64,000 nucleotides of DNA. Source: Streptomyces luteolus (lineage in GTDB: Bacteria > Actinomycetota > Actinomycetes > Streptomycetales > Streptomycetaceae). Below the pieces are notes generated by a model. It was given only the letters and a program-made list of their open reading frames with translations, searched no databases and was not told the origin of the DNA. The stretch is taken from NCBI RefSeq assembly GCF_029968015.1, contig NZ_JASCIS010000010.1:147909-211908 (forward strand), written 5' to 3'. The position numbers and the translations under genes are program-made. Of the stretch, positions 43,557-52,605 are shown piece by piece. The stretch's first letter is position 1. Each line of letters starts with the position of its first letter.

Positions 43557-43602
43557 GCCGTCTCCCCGGATCAGGCCAGGGGCCTGGTCCGGGGCTGCGG
43601 AA
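43554..43602 (+). terminator. Hairpin after the purine permease, with MITE-like edge
   Basis: CTAG at 43553-43556 includes the stop codon. GCCGTCTCCCCGGATCAGGC follows, which resembles the terminal repeat of the elements at 6499 and 8676. CCCCGGATCAGGCC pairs with GGCCTGGTCCGGGG around a 3-base loop, giving a 14-bp stem with one weak pair. It is probably a terminator derived from an element end. Confidence 0.55.
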
Positions 43603-43654
43603 CGCGGCAAGCTCTGCCGCGCCCGCCCACGTATCGTTTTTGTTGGAGGCCGAC

Positions 43655-44839
43655 ATGCTGGACATCGCCGAAGAACTCAACCGGTGGGTCGAGCAGGGAC
43701 GCGACTTCGCGATCGCCACCGTCGTGGCGGTCAGCGGCAGCGGTCCCCGTCAGCCAGGTGCCGCACTCGCCGTGGACAGCGACGGCACCGCCATCGGATC
43801 GGTATCGGGCGGGTGCGTCGAGGGCGCCGTGTACGAGCTGTGCCAACAGGCGCTCCAGGACGGCCGCAGTGTCGTCGAGCGCTTCGGCTACAGCGACGAG
43901 GACGCCTTCGCCGTGGGCCTGACCTGCGGCGGAATCATCGACATCCTCGTCACCCCCATACCCGCGGACGCTCCGGGACGGGGAGTGTTCGCGGCCGCGC
44001 TGGCCGCCGCCGCCTCTGGTGAGGCGGCGGCGGTCGCGCGGGTCATCGACGCCCCGTCCGAACTCCTCGGCAACGCCCTGCTCGTCCACCCCGACGGACG
44101 CTACGAGGGCACCCTCGGCGGCCGGCCCGAGCTCGACCGCACCGCGGCCGCCGAAGCCGCGGCCCTCCTCGACGCGGGCCGCACCGGCACCGTCGTGATC
44201 GGAGAGGACGGCTCGCGCTGCGCCGCCCTGGACGACGAGACCCCCACCGTGACCCTGCTCGTCGAGTCCTCCGTCCCCGCACCCCGGATGATCGTCTTCG
44301 GCGCCATCGACTTCGCCGCCGCGCTCGTCCGCATCGGCAAGTTCCTCGGCTACCACGTCACCGTCTGCGACGCCCGCCCCGTCTTCGCCACCCGAGGCCG
44401 CTTCCCCGAGGCCGACGACCTGGTCGTGGACTGGCCGCACCAGTACCTGGAGCGCGAGCACGAGGCCGGTGGGCTCGACGCCCGCACCGTCCTCTGCGTC
44501 CTCACCCACGACACCAAGTTCGACGTCCCCCTGCTGCGGCTCGCCCTGCGCCTGCCCGTCGCGTACGTCGGCGCGATGGGCTCCCGCCGTACGCACGAGG
44601 ACCGCAACCGCCGCCTGCGCGAAGTCGGCGTCACCGACCTTGAGTTGGCCCGCCTGCGCTCCCCGATCGGCCTCGACCTCGGAGCCCGTACGCCCGAGGA
44701 GACCGCCCTGTCCATCGCCTCGGAGATCGTGGCGAACCGGCGCGGCGGCCGAGGCGTCTCCCTGACCGGCGCGCACACCCCGATCCACCACGACGGCCGG
44801 CAGCAGCCGCCGACGGGACGGATCGGGTCGGTGGCCTGA
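43655..44839 (+). CDS. xdhC: XdhC-family molybdenum cofactor chaperone
   Basis: This 394-residue protein starts at an ATG behind TTGGAGG. The N-terminal CoxI/XdhC domain has SGSGPRQPGAALAVD, VSGGCVEGAVYE and the conserved Cys of GLTCGG. The C-terminal Rossmann-like part has MIVFGAIDFAAALV, VLTHDTKFD and YVGAMGSRRT. Family members sulfurate and insert the cofactor into xanthine dehydrogenase. Position downstream of the dehydrogenase and permease genes fits that job. Confidence 0.92.
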   Translation: MLDIAEELNRWVEQGRDFAIATVVAVSGSGPRQPGAALAVDSDGTAIGSVSGGCVEGAVYELCQQALQDGRSVVERFGYSDEDAFAVGLTCGGIIDILVTPIPADAPGRGVFAAALAAAASGEAAAVARVIDAPSELLGNALLVHPDGRYEGTLGGRPELDRTAAAEAAALLDAGRTGTVVIGEDGSRCAALDDETPTVTLLVESSVPAPRMIVFGAIDFAAALVRIGKFLGYHVTVCDARPVFATRGRFPEADDLVVDWPHQYLEREHEAGGLDARTVLCVLTHDTKFDVPLLRLALRLPVAYVGAMGSRRTHEDRNRRLREVGVTDLELARLRSPIGLDLGARTPEETALSIASEIVANRRGGRGVSLTGAHTPIHHDGRQQPPTGRIGSVA

Positions 44840-44880
44840 GCGCCCCCCCAAGTCGGGCCTACGCCGGGGCCGAGCCAGGC

Positions 44881-45237
44881 CTACGCCGGGGCCGCCACCC
44901 CCAGCCACAGCGTGACCGCCGAGAGCGCCACGAGAGCGACCGGCGCCCAGATCGTGCTGTAGACCCGGGCCCGTACGTGGGTCAGCGTGGCCAGGATGAA
45001 GAACAGCACCAGGCCCGCGCCCGCGGCGACGCCGAGCCACCGCCAGCCCGCGAGGCCGAGCAGCAGCCCCACCGTCGCGGCGACCTTCGGCACGCCGAGC
45101 GGCGCGACCCAGGAGACGGGCACATCCACGGCCTCCGAGGTCGCGAGCACGGCAGGCGCCCGAACGAGGTCGAGCACGCCGATCGCTCCGACGACGAGGG
45201 CGGTGACGAGGGTGACGACGACGTACGCGGCAAACAT
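44881..45237 (-). CDS. DoxX-like membrane protein
   Basis: The ATG at 45237 (MFAAYVVVT) gives 118 residues with four hydrophobic helices. The pattern GVPKVAATVGLLLGLAGWRWLGVAAGAGL is typical of small DoxX-like proteins. It diverges from the LysR gene across about 135 bp, so it is a likely target of that regulator. A 17-bp duplication (GCCTACGCCGGGGCCG) surrounds its stop codon. Function unknown. Confidence 0.8.
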   Translation of the reverse strand: MFAAYVVVTLVTALVVGAIGVLDLVRAPAVLATSEAVDVPVSWVAPLGVPKVAATVGLLLGLAGWRWLGVAAGAGLVLFFILATLTHVRARVYSTIWAPVALVALSAVTLWLGVAAPA

Positions 45238-45371
45238 GGCGTGGTCCTTCCAGCTCCGGCGGCCTCGGTAGCTATGTATCTCGGGTATCGAGGCCCGCGG
45301 CGATGCGTTCACCTCGACCCTCGCCCCACCCCCACCTGGCCGTCCAATACCTGCATCCATAACCTGATGGC

Positions 45372-46295
45372 ATGGATGTGGACTCCCGGCTCCTGCGCTC
45401 CTTCGTCGCCGTCGCGGAGGAGGGGAACCTGACCCGTGCCGCCGAGCGCCTCTTCCTCTCTCAGCCCGCCCTGACCAAGCAGATCAAGCAGCTGGAGCAG
45501 CTCCTCGGCGTACGGCTCTTCACCCGCTCCCGTAGCGGCATGGCCCTCACCGGACCCGGCCGCGCCCTCGCCGAGCGCGCCCCCGGCGCCCTCGCCGCCG
45601 TCGACACCGCCGTACGCGAGACCCGCAGCGCGGGCCGGGCGGAGGCACGGGTGCTGCGCGTCGGGTTCCTCGCCAGCGCCGCCAACGAGGCAACGCAGGA
45701 CATCGTCGCGGACTTCGGTCGCCGCCGCCCCGGACTGCGCGTCGAGCTGCGCCAGGCCGCCTGGTCCGACCCGACCGCCGGGCTCGCGGACGGCGAGGTG
45801 GACGCGGCGCTGCTCCGGCTGCCGTTCCCCGGGCAGGACACGTACCGCGTGGAGGTGCTTTTCACGGAGGCGCGGGTGGCCGTCCTGCCCTCGGGACACG
45901 TGCTGGCCGGGCGCGAGCGCCTCGACTTCCCCGAGCTGTGGGACGAGCCGTTCATCGCCGCCCCGCTCACGACCGGCCCCTTCCGGGACTACTGGCTGGC
46001 CGCCGAGGCCCGCCCCGCCGACCGGCCCGCGAAGATCGGCGCCGTCACCGACCAGCCCGACGAGTGGCTGAGCGCCATCGCCAACGGCTACGGCATCGCG
46101 CTCGCCCCCGCTTCGGCGGCCCGCTTCTACGCTCGGCCGGGTGTGACCTACGTCCCGGTCGACGGCGTCGCCCCCACCTCCGTGGGCGTCGCCTGGGCAC
46201 CCGCCGACGACGAGAACCCGGTGGTCAGGGACTTCGTCCGCAGCTGCCTGCACGCGGTGGCCGGGCCGCGGGGAGAGCGCACCTCGGGACCTTAG
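45372..46295 (+). CDS. LysR-family transcriptional regulator
   Basis: This 307-residue protein has a classical N-terminal winged helix-turn-helix (LLRSFVAVAEEGNLTRAAERL, FLSQPALTKQIKQLEQLLG) and a periplasmic-binding-like effector domain (LRVGFLASAANEAT and onwards). It likely controls the divergent DoxX-like gene, as LysR regulators usually act on the adjacent divergent gene. The inducer is unknown. Confidence 0.92.
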   Translation: MDVDSRLLRSFVAVAEEGNLTRAAERLFLSQPALTKQIKQLEQLLGVRLFTRSRSGMALTGPGRALAERAPGALAAVDTAVRETRSAGRAEARVLRVGFLASAANEATQDIVADFGRRRPGLRVELRQAAWSDPTAGLADGEVDAALLRLPFPGQDTYRVEVLFTEARVAVLPSGHVLAGRERLDFPELWDEPFIAAPLTTGPFRDYWLAAEARPADRPAKIGAVTDQPDEWLSAIANGYGIALAPASAARFYARPGVTYVPVDGVAPTSVGVAWAPADDENPVVRDFVRSCLHAVAGPRGERTSGP

Positions 46296-46334
46296 GCCCT
46301 CCCACCGGGCGCGTTCCGGCTGCAAGCTGGAGGG

Positions 46335-47219
46335 ATGAGTACGAGCGCTCCGGTCCTGGCCGCGGTCGACGGCTCCGAACCCAGCCTCAAGGCCCTCACC
46401 TGGGCCATCGAGGCGGCTCTCGGACATGGCACGGAGGTGGTCGCCGCGCACGTCCGCACGGGCCGCGGCTCCGCGTCGACGGACAGCCCCGATCCCGTAC
46501 GCGCCAAGGTCGAGGAGATCCTCGCCGAGTACGGGGACCAGGCGCCGCCCGTGCGGTACGTCGCCGTCGACGGGCACCCCGCCCCCGAGCTCTGCGAGCT
46601 GGCCCGCAAGGCCGGCCTCCTCGTCCTCGGCTCCCGCGGCCTCGGCGGCTTCGCGGCGCTGCTCCTCGGCTCGACCGGCCGCAAGTGCGCCGCGCAGGCC
46701 CCGTGCCCGGTGGTGGTCGTCCCGCACGAGTCCCGTACGGCCGAAGCCTTCGGCCAGACCGGCCCGCCCGGCCGGGTCGTCCTCGGCCTGGACCCGGAGG
46801 AGACGGCCGACGAGGTCATCGAGTTCGCGTTCGCCGGGGCGGCACGGCGGGGCGTGGAGCTCCAGGTCGTCTCCACGTACCGGGTACCGCTGCGGGCCCT
46901 GACGACGATGGGCGACCTGGTCCCCGGCGACGTGGCGGACGCGCGCAGTGTGGGCCTGGCCCTGACGGCGGGCCAGCGCGAACGCCTCACCGCGTTCGCG
47001 GAGCGCTACCCGAAGGTCGCCGTCGACCCGGTGGTCGCCCCCGCCGACCCCGCGGGCCGCCTGGTCACAGCTTCCCGCACGGCTGACCTCCTGGTGGTCG
47101 GCCGCCACCACCGCCGCCTCAGCACGGACTCCCTGATCATGGGCTCGGTCGCCAACGCGGTGCTGTTGCATGCGCATTGTGCGGTGGCTGTGGTGCCGGG
47201 GCGGATCCAGCCGGGCTGA
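46335..47219 (+). CDS. Universal stress protein with two Usp domains
   Basis: The protein has 294 residues with two tandem Usp folds (about 5-140 and 155-290). The first ends with the ATP-binding loop GSRGLGGFAALLLGSTGRK; the second has GRHHRRLSTDSLIMGSVANA in the same place. Such proteins bind ATP and help survival under hypoxia or starvation in actinomycetes. The start codon follows GGAGGG at only a few bases. It lies 39 bp after the LysR gene and may be co-transcribed. Confidence 0.9.
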   Translation: MSTSAPVLAAVDGSEPSLKALTWAIEAALGHGTEVVAAHVRTGRGSASTDSPDPVRAKVEEILAEYGDQAPPVRYVAVDGHPAPELCELARKAGLLVLGSRGLGGFAALLLGSTGRKCAAQAPCPVVVVPHESRTAEAFGQTGPPGRVVLGLDPEETADEVIEFAFAGAARRGVELQVVSTYRVPLRALTTMGDLVPGDVADARSVGLALTAGQRERLTAFAERYPKVAVDPVVAPADPAGRLVTASRTADLLVVGRHHRRLSTDSLIMGSVANAVLLHAHCAVAVVPGRIQPG

Positions 47220-47245
47220 GTCGGGCTAATGGACGTGACGTCGTC

Positions 47246-48262
47246 TCAGTTGTTGATCCGCCTGGCCGGATATGTCGGTGCATCGGCGCGGTCGCCGCAG
47301 CCCGACTCTGCTTCCGGCGACTTCGTGACCGGTGCTCGGGTCGGCCCCTCGCCGATCACGAGGAAGAGCACGGCACCCATCAGCAGTGCCGTGCCGGTGG
47401 CGACGAGCGCGTTCAGCCGCTCACCGAAGACGGTGATGCCGATGACCGCCGCGGTAAGGGGCTCGACCAGCGCGACCACAGAGGCCGTTGACGCCCGGAC
47501 GACGCTGAGTCCGGCGAAGAACAGCGTGTACGCCAGCGCCGTCGGAATGGCACCCAGGTAGCCGATCAACGTCACTGTCCACACGGCCTGTTCCATGTCG
47601 GGCAGGAGACCTTCCCACAAGGCCAGCGGCAGCAAGCAGACCATGCCCACTGCGAAGCCCGTCACCGTCGACTCGAACGCGCCGCCGGAATTCTTGCGGC
47701 CGGACGCGCGCCCCAGCAGCGTCACGCCCGCGTATCCGGAGGCGGAGAGCAGCGCGTAGCAGATCCCAAGGAGAGGGGACGGCCCGGTGCTTCCATCAGC
47801 GCCGATCGTCAACAGCACCAGGCCCACGACACCGCTCGTCACGGCGGCTGTCCCGGCCGCGCCGGCACGTTCGCCGAGCAGAAGGCGTGCCCCCACGGTG
47901 ACCAGCACCGGACCCGAGCCGAGGGTCACCACGGTGGCTACCGTCAGGCCGGCCTGCTGGACTGCGGCGAAGTAGGCGGTCTGATACACCGCCAGACCGA
48001 AGCCGGTGATCAGGGGCCTGCGCTTGTTCGCCAAGAAGATCGCGCGCAGTGAGACGGCTGTCTGGGGGCGACGGGCCCGCCGGACCAGGTGAGCCGTCAG
48101 AAGCAGTCCGAGTCCCGTCAGAAACCGCCAGAAGGAAACGGAGACAGGGCCGATGTTCGCGACGCCGTACAACTCGGCCGCGACAGCACCGCCGGTGCCC
48201 CACGCGGTGGCCGCGATCGCGACATAGAGGACACCCTGCCGATAAGACAGGGGGAATTCCAT
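47246..48262 (-). CDS. EamA/DMT-family exporter
   Basis: This 338-residue protein has ten predicted membrane helices in two EamA repeats. The first repeat opens GVLYVAIAATAWGTGGAVAAE. The second contains GYLGAIPTALAYTLFFAGL and the usual late LVEPLTAAVIGITVFGE. Members export amino acids or other metabolites. The substrate is unknown. Codon use seems slightly less GC-biased than neighbours. Confidence 0.9.
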   Translation of the reverse strand: MEFPLSYRQGVLYVAIAATAWGTGGAVAAELYGVANIGPVSVSFWRFLTGLGLLLTAHLVRRARRPQTAVSLRAIFLANKRRPLITGFGLAVYQTAYFAAVQQAGLTVATVVTLGSGPVLVTVGARLLLGERAGAAGTAAVTSGVVGLVLLTIGADGSTGPSPLLGICYALLSASGYAGVTLLGRASGRKNSGGAFESTVTGFAVGMVCLLPLALWEGLLPDMEQAVWTVTLIGYLGAIPTALAYTLFFAGLSVVRASTASVVALVEPLTAAVIGITVFGERLNALVATGTALLMGAVLFLVIGEGPTRAPVTKSPEAESGCGDRADAPTYPARRINN

Positions 48263-48272
48263 GATCTCGCTG

Positions 48273-48530
48273 TCAGTGCGCGGCGTACGTGAGGAACGCC
48301 GACCAGGCTTCGGGGGTGGTGGTGAGGTGGGGGAGGGCGGGGTTCTTGGAGTCGCGGATGTGGATCAAGTGCCCGGTGGTGCTGGGGGATTGGGCGAGTT
48401 CGAGGCATTCGCCGCCGCCACCGTCGCTGTATGTGGACTTGTGCCAGTCGTGGGCTACTTCGAGGCAGTCGCCGCCGCCTCCGCCGCTGTAACTCGACTT
48501 GAACCAGGCGAGGTTGTCGGTGGAGTTCAT
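48273..48530 (-). CDS. DUF397 protein with duplicated motif
   Basis: This 85-residue protein carries the DUF397 motif twice in tandem: WFKSSYSGGGGGDCLEVA, then WHKSTYSDGGGGECLELA, followed by the usual IRDSKNP and a Trp-Phe end. Most family members have one copy. The start overlaps the stop of the XRE regulator gene (ATGA). Together they form the WhiJ-type pair known in Streptomyces development, in which the small protein is thought to antagonise the DNA-binding protein. Confidence 0.9.
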   Translation of the reverse strand: MNSTDNLAWFKSSYSGGGGGDCLEVAHDWHKSTYSDGGGGECLELAQSPSTTGHLIHIRDSKNPALPHLTTTPEAWSAFLTYAAH

Positions 48531-49384
48531 CGCCGCTCCAACTTCTTCTCGATCAGCTCCAGTGAATTTCGTGGCGTGAGTGCCACCGCACGCATGATCC
48601 CATAGCGCTCGCAGAGGACTCGGACCTCGGCAGGGTTGCTGATCAGTCGAGGGTGCTCCTGCGCTTCCGTGTAACCGACCTGATGGTGATGCCCCTTGGG
48701 GACGAGCAGGTTGAACGAACCCTGAAGGTTGGGATGTTCATCCACGCTCGTGGGCATTACCTGCAGTTCGACGTTGCGCATGGTGCCTACTGCCAGAAGG
48801 CGTCGCAATTGGCTCCGGTGCACCTCCTGTCCGCCGAGGGGCCGGTCCAGCACGGCTTCCTCCAGTACGTAACTGACAACAGGCGCAGGCTCCCGCGTGA
48901 AGACCTTCTGGCGGTCGATGCGGTCCGCTATGCGCCCTTCGATCGTCTGCGCGTCCAGGAGGGGCCGATGCGCGCGGAACACCGCCTCCGCATGCTCAGC
49001 CGTCTGCAGCAGCCCATGCAGTGCCGAACTGCAGTAGTGGTGCAACTCGACCGCCTCGGACTCCAGCTTCGCGTGCCCCCGATACCACTCCGGATGCCGC
49101 GTCCGCGCCCGTGACAGCGCCTTCTTCACGTCAGGGATCACCGCCGTCAGCACCCCGCGCGCGTCGAGCGCAACCTCCGCCAGTTCCAGGAACCGCGGTT
49201 GCGGGATACGTACGTTCCGTTCGATCGCCGACACCAGGTCCAGGCTCACGTGCGTCGCCGTAGCCAACTCGCGCTGGCCCATCCCTCGCGCCTCGCGCAA
49301 CACCTTGATCTGCTTGCCGAGCGCAGCGAAAAGATGCGCCGTGCCGTCCGCTTCCACCGGCCGCTCGGGCCTGTCTTCGTGCAT
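48527..49384 (-). CDS. XRE-family regulator (WhiJ-like, DUF5753 C-domain)
   Basis: This 285-residue protein has an N-terminal helix-turn-helix (IKVLREARGMGQRELATATH, VSLDLVSAIERNVRIPQ) and the C-terminal DUF5753 domain (ELHHYCSSALHGLLQTAEHA, EAVLDRPLGG, then VMPTSVDEHPNLQGSF). It is typical of the many WhiJ/AbaA paralogues of Streptomyces. The DUF397 partner is encoded next and an ATP-binding protein diverges from it. The signal and regulon are unknown. Confidence 0.92.
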   Translation of the reverse strand: MHEDRPERPVEADGTAHLFAALGKQIKVLREARGMGQRELATATHVSLDLVSAIERNVRIPQPRFLELAEVALDARGVLTAVIPDVKKALSRARTRHPEWYRGHAKLESEAVELHHYCSSALHGLLQTAEHAEAVFRAHRPLLDAQTIEGRIADRIDRQKVFTREPAPVVSYVLEEAVLDRPLGGQEVHRSQLRRLLAVGTMRNVELQVMPTSVDEHPNLQGSFNLLVPKGHHHQVGYTEAQEHPRLISNPAEVRVLCERYGIMRAVALTPRNSLELIEKKLERR

Positions 49385-49487
49385 ACCCGTACCACCCCGT
49401 ACACCCAGCGGAGCGGACCCGTACGGCTACGCTCCGTCGTCGACCTGTCACTGGTCAGCGTAGGAGCAAACGGCCACGCTCGGGGAC

Positions 49488-49907
49488 ATGGAACCCCAAA
49501 TCCGCCTCCTTTCCGTCCAGTTCGAGCAGAGGTTCAGCGCGACCCCTCGTGGTGCGCGGCTCGCGCGCAGGCTCGCTGCCTGCCAGCTCGAAGAGTGGGG
49601 TTTCCCACACGGCGGTGAGACCTCCGACGCGGTGGCGTCGATCGTGGCCGAGCTGGCCGCCAACGCCGTCACGCACGGCCGCGTACCTGGACGGGACTTC
49701 GCGCTCACCCTGGCGCGGCGCGGTGAACTCCTGCGTATCGAGGTGGCGGACGCCCGTGGGGAGCGTCGTCCGGAGGTGGCGAGCGCGGAGGGTCACGGGC
49801 TGCGGATCGTGGCCGCGCTGGCGGATTCCTGGGGCGTAGGGGAGCGGGAGATCGGGAAGATCGTTTGGGCTGAAGTGTCAGGAATGAAGGGGTGGAAGGA
49901 GGAATGA
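49488..49907 (+). CDS. RsbW-like ATP-binding protein of the WhiJ-like locus
   Basis: This 139-residue HATPase has the N-box ELAANAVTHG, a G1-like VADARGERRP and G2 GHGLRIVAALADSWGVGE. It diverges from the XRE gene by about 100 bp. Such ATPases accompany WhiJ/DUF397 pairs in Streptomyces, and their exact role is unclear. The kinase activity of this copy is not known. Confidence 0.85.
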   Translation: MEPQIRLLSVQFEQRFSATPRGARLARRLAACQLEEWGFPHGGETSDAVASIVAELAANAVTHGRVPGRDFALTLARRGELLRIEVADARGERRPEVASAEGHGLRIVAALADSWGVGEREIGKIVWAEVSGMKGWKEE

Positions 49908-49977
49908 GGGCGGTGGGCAGACGGCGCGAAGGTCTGCATAATCGGTGGCTGCTTCATGGAAGGTGTGTGGACGAACG

Positions 49978-50820
49978 GTGAGTGGACAGAGCTGCCCCGG
50001 ATGCGGAACCGCGTTTCAGGCGGACTTCAGGCCCGCCTGCGACTGTGCCCTGAGGGCGCGCGAGGAGGCGACGGCCGAACCCAGCGCTACGGAGCCGCCG
50101 GTGGCCGAACCGAGCACCGCGGAGCCGCCGACGACCGACCCCGTCTTCGGGCACGTCGCCCCGCCCGACGCCGCCGACACCCAGCCGACCCAGGAAGTCC
50201 TCCAGCTCTTCGACCGCCCGAGCGCACTGCCGCCACGCGGACCCGTACCGGCCGAACTCCCGGCTGAAGTGGACGTCGAGCCAACGGAGTTGAGCCGTTC
50301 CGACGGTTCCGGAGCGGCGGGCAAGGGCTGGCGGTACGGGCTGCTCGCCGGGGCCGCCGCCGTCGTCGCCGTGACCGTCGGCGTGGCGGGCGGGTTCTTC
50401 TCCGGCGGGGGCGAACCGGGTGCCGAGGCGGGCCCGGCGCAGACCGCTCAGGTCACCGATCCGGCCACGTCGGCCTCGCCGACGCCCACGGAGCGCAAGA
50501 GCGAGCGCGCGAGCCGCAGCTCGCAGCGGCCGACGACGCCCGCGACGCCCCGGAGCACCACGAGCGACCGCCCGTCCTCCGCAGCCGCCTCCGCCGCCGG
50601 AACCCTCCGCAGGGGCGACAGCGGCGAGCAGGTCACGGAGCTGCAACTCCGGCTCCGGCAGATGCAGTTGCTCGTCGCGCCCGCCAACGGAACGTACGGC
50701 CCGGCCACCGAGTCGGCCGTGACCCGCTTCCAGCAGGCTCGCGACATCGACGAGGAGAGCGGGGTATACGGCCCGCTGACCCGGGCGGCCGTGGAGGCGG
50801 AGACCTCGGATCCGGAGTGA
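49978..50820 (+). CDS. Membrane-anchored peptidoglycan-binding protein with zinc ribbon-like N-terminus
   Basis: The GTG at 49978 gives 280 residues; another GTG at 49945 adds 11. The start region CPGCG with a later CDC resembles a zinc ribbon. A disordered Pro/Glu-rich segment, one membrane helix (YGLLAGAAAVVAVTVGVAGG) and a Ser/Thr-rich linker follow. The C-terminal peptidoglycan-binding domain (about 205-275) has LRRGDSGEQVTELQLRL, GTYGPATESAVTRFQ and YGPLTRAAV. It should span the membrane and touch the cell wall. No catalytic domain is present. Confidence 0.82.
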   Translation: MSGQSCPGCGTAFQADFRPACDCALRAREEATAEPSATEPPVAEPSTAEPPTTDPVFGHVAPPDAADTQPTQEVLQLFDRPSALPPRGPVPAELPAEVDVEPTELSRSDGSGAAGKGWRYGLLAGAAAVVAVTVGVAGGFFSGGGEPGAEAGPAQTAQVTDPATSASPTPTERKSERASRSSQRPTTPATPRSTTSDRPSSAAASAAGTLRRGDSGEQVTELQLRLRQMQLLVAPANGTYGPATESAVTRFQQARDIDEESGVYGPLTRAAVEAETSDPE

Positions 50821-50991
50821 CGGACCGGCAGGGCCGGTTCCGGTAACCGATCGGAATCGGCCACGCGATCACCCCTGTCACAACCACCACGCGCGACTCT
50901 AAGATGCAGCAACTCGCCCGCCACCCGCGGCGCGAGCCGCACCGCGTACCACGCTGCTCGGTTGTCCGGCTGCTGCCGCCTTGGAGGCCCC

Positions 50992-51810
50992 GTGTCCGTG
51001 TCACTCCGCCCCGCCATACCCGTGACCGCAGTGGGCGCCGCAGTAGCGCTGCTGCTCACGGGCTGCACCAGCACCAAGTCGAACGGCAACGCCGGCGGCA
51101 AGGACGGCGGGGTGCAGCTCGTCTCCGAGGGCGTCCTCAAGACCTGTACGCACCTGCCGTACCCGCCGTTCCAGTCGAAGAAGGGCGGCGAGGTCGTCGG
51201 CTTCGACGTGGACCTCGTGGACCTCGTCGCCGAGGAACTCGACGTGAAGCAGGAGATCGTCAACACGCCCTTCGAAGGCATCGAAACCGGCCAGGACTTC
51301 AACACCAACAAGTGCGACCTGGCCGCCGCCGGCATGACCATCACGCCCGCACGCGACAAGGTCATGGACTTCTCGGTCCCCTACTTCGACGCCACGCAGG
51401 CCCTGATCACCCGAAAAGGAAAGCCGTACAAGGAATTCGCCGACCTCAAGGGGCAGAAGTTCGGGTACCAGAAGGCCACCACCGGTGGTGAGTACGCGAA
51501 GAAGGAGGCGCCGAAGGGTGTGGAGCTCGTCGAGTTCGAGGACGTCGGGCTGCTGCTCGCCGCCGTGAAGTCCGGGCAGGTCGCCGCGGGCATCAACGAC
51601 AACGGCGTGCTCTACGACTACGTCAAGCAGAACCCGGACACCGAGGTCACCGCCGAGTTCGACACCGGCGAGCAGTACGGCCTCGGCTTCCGCACCGGCA
51701 ACGACGCACTGCGCGAGAAGGCCGACGCGGTCATCAAGGCGGCCAAGAAGGACGGCCGCTACGACAAGATCTACAAGAAGTGGTTCGGCACGGCCCCCAA
51801 GAGCAAGTGA
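50992..51810 (+). CDS. Amino-acid ABC transporter substrate-binding lipoprotein
   Basis: The GTG at 50992 behind GGAGG gives 272 residues. The lipobox is LLTGC with Cys25. The body is a family 3 solute-binding protein: CTHLPYPPFQSKKGGEVVGFDVDLVDLVAEEL, then CDLAAAGMTITPARDKVMDFS. It should bind a polar amino acid outside the cell. It overlaps the permease gene by TGATG and is the first gene of a complete three-gene importer. Confidence 0.93.
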   Translation: MSVSLRPAIPVTAVGAAVALLLTGCTSTKSNGNAGGKDGGVQLVSEGVLKTCTHLPYPPFQSKKGGEVVGFDVDLVDLVAEELDVKQEIVNTPFEGIETGQDFNTNKCDLAAAGMTITPARDKVMDFSVPYFDATQALITRKGKPYKEFADLKGQKFGYQKATTGGEYAKKEAPKGVELVEFEDVGLLLAAVKSGQVAAGINDNGVLYDYVKQNPDTEVTAEFDTGEQYGLGFRTGNDALREKADAVIKAAKKDGRYDKIYKKWFGTAPKSK

Positions 51811-52598
51811 TGGCGCCCCTCTCCCGCAGACAGCGGGCCCGCGCCTTCCGGGGCGCCCAGTACGCGCTGCTCGGCGTCGCACTCCTCGCCGTCGTCCTGC
51901 TCGCCGACTGGGAGCGGCTGCGGCAGGCGTTCTTCGACGTCGAGGTGGCGAAGGCGCAGTTCCCCGACATCCTGGTGACCGCCCTTGTCAACACCGTCCT
52001 CTACACGCTGCTCGGCTTCGGCTTCGGGCTCGTGCTCGGGCTGATCCTCGCGCTGATGCGGCTGTCGTCGGTGCCGCCGTACCGCTGGCTCGCCGTCACG
52101 TACATCGAGTTCTTCCGCGGTGTGCCCGCGCTGCTCGTGTTCATCGCGCTCGGCTTCGGTGTGCCGCTGGCCTTCGAGGTCGCGCTCGACAAGTACGTGA
52201 CGGTGATGCTGGCGCTCGGACTCGTCGGCGCCGCGTACATGGCCGAGACGATCCGGGCGGGCATCCGGGCGGTGCCCAAGGGGCAGATGGAGGCGGCCCG
52301 TTCGCTCGGGATGTCGCACGGCCGCGCCATGGTCTCCGTGATCATCCCGCAGGCGTTCCGGATCGTGCTGCCGCCGCTGACGAACGAGCTGATCCTGCTG
52401 ACGAAGGACTCGTCCCTCGTCTACCTCCTCGGACTCTCCCTCGGACAGTACGAGCTCGCCAACTTCGGCCGGGACGCCCTCAACGAGCACAAGAGCCTCA
52501 CGCCGATCCTCATCGCCGGTCTGCTCTACCTCATGATCACGCTGCCGCTCGGCCATCTGGTGCGGCGCCTCGAATCCCGTACGGCGAAGGCGAGTTGA
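51810..52598 (+). CDS. Amino-acid ABC transporter permease
   Basis: This 262-residue protein of the HisMQ type has five to six helices and the coupling loop [42 protein letters not shown] is the family signature. It is translationally coupled to the binding-protein gene and is followed by the ATPase gene after 7 bp. Confidence 0.93.
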   Translation: MAPLSRRQRARAFRGAQYALLGVALLAVVLLADWERLRQAFFDVEVAKAQFPDILVTALVNTVLYTLLGFGFGLVLGLILALMRLSSVPPYRWLAVTYIEFFRGVPALLVFIALGFGVPLAFEVALDKYVTVMLALGLVGAAYMAETIRAGIRAVPKGQMEAARSLGMSHGRAMVSVIIPQAFRIVLPPLTNELILLTKDSSLVYLLGLSLGQYELANFGRDALNEHKSLTPILIAGLLYLMITLPLGHLVRRLESRTAKAS

Positions 52599-52605
52599 GG
52601 ACACC

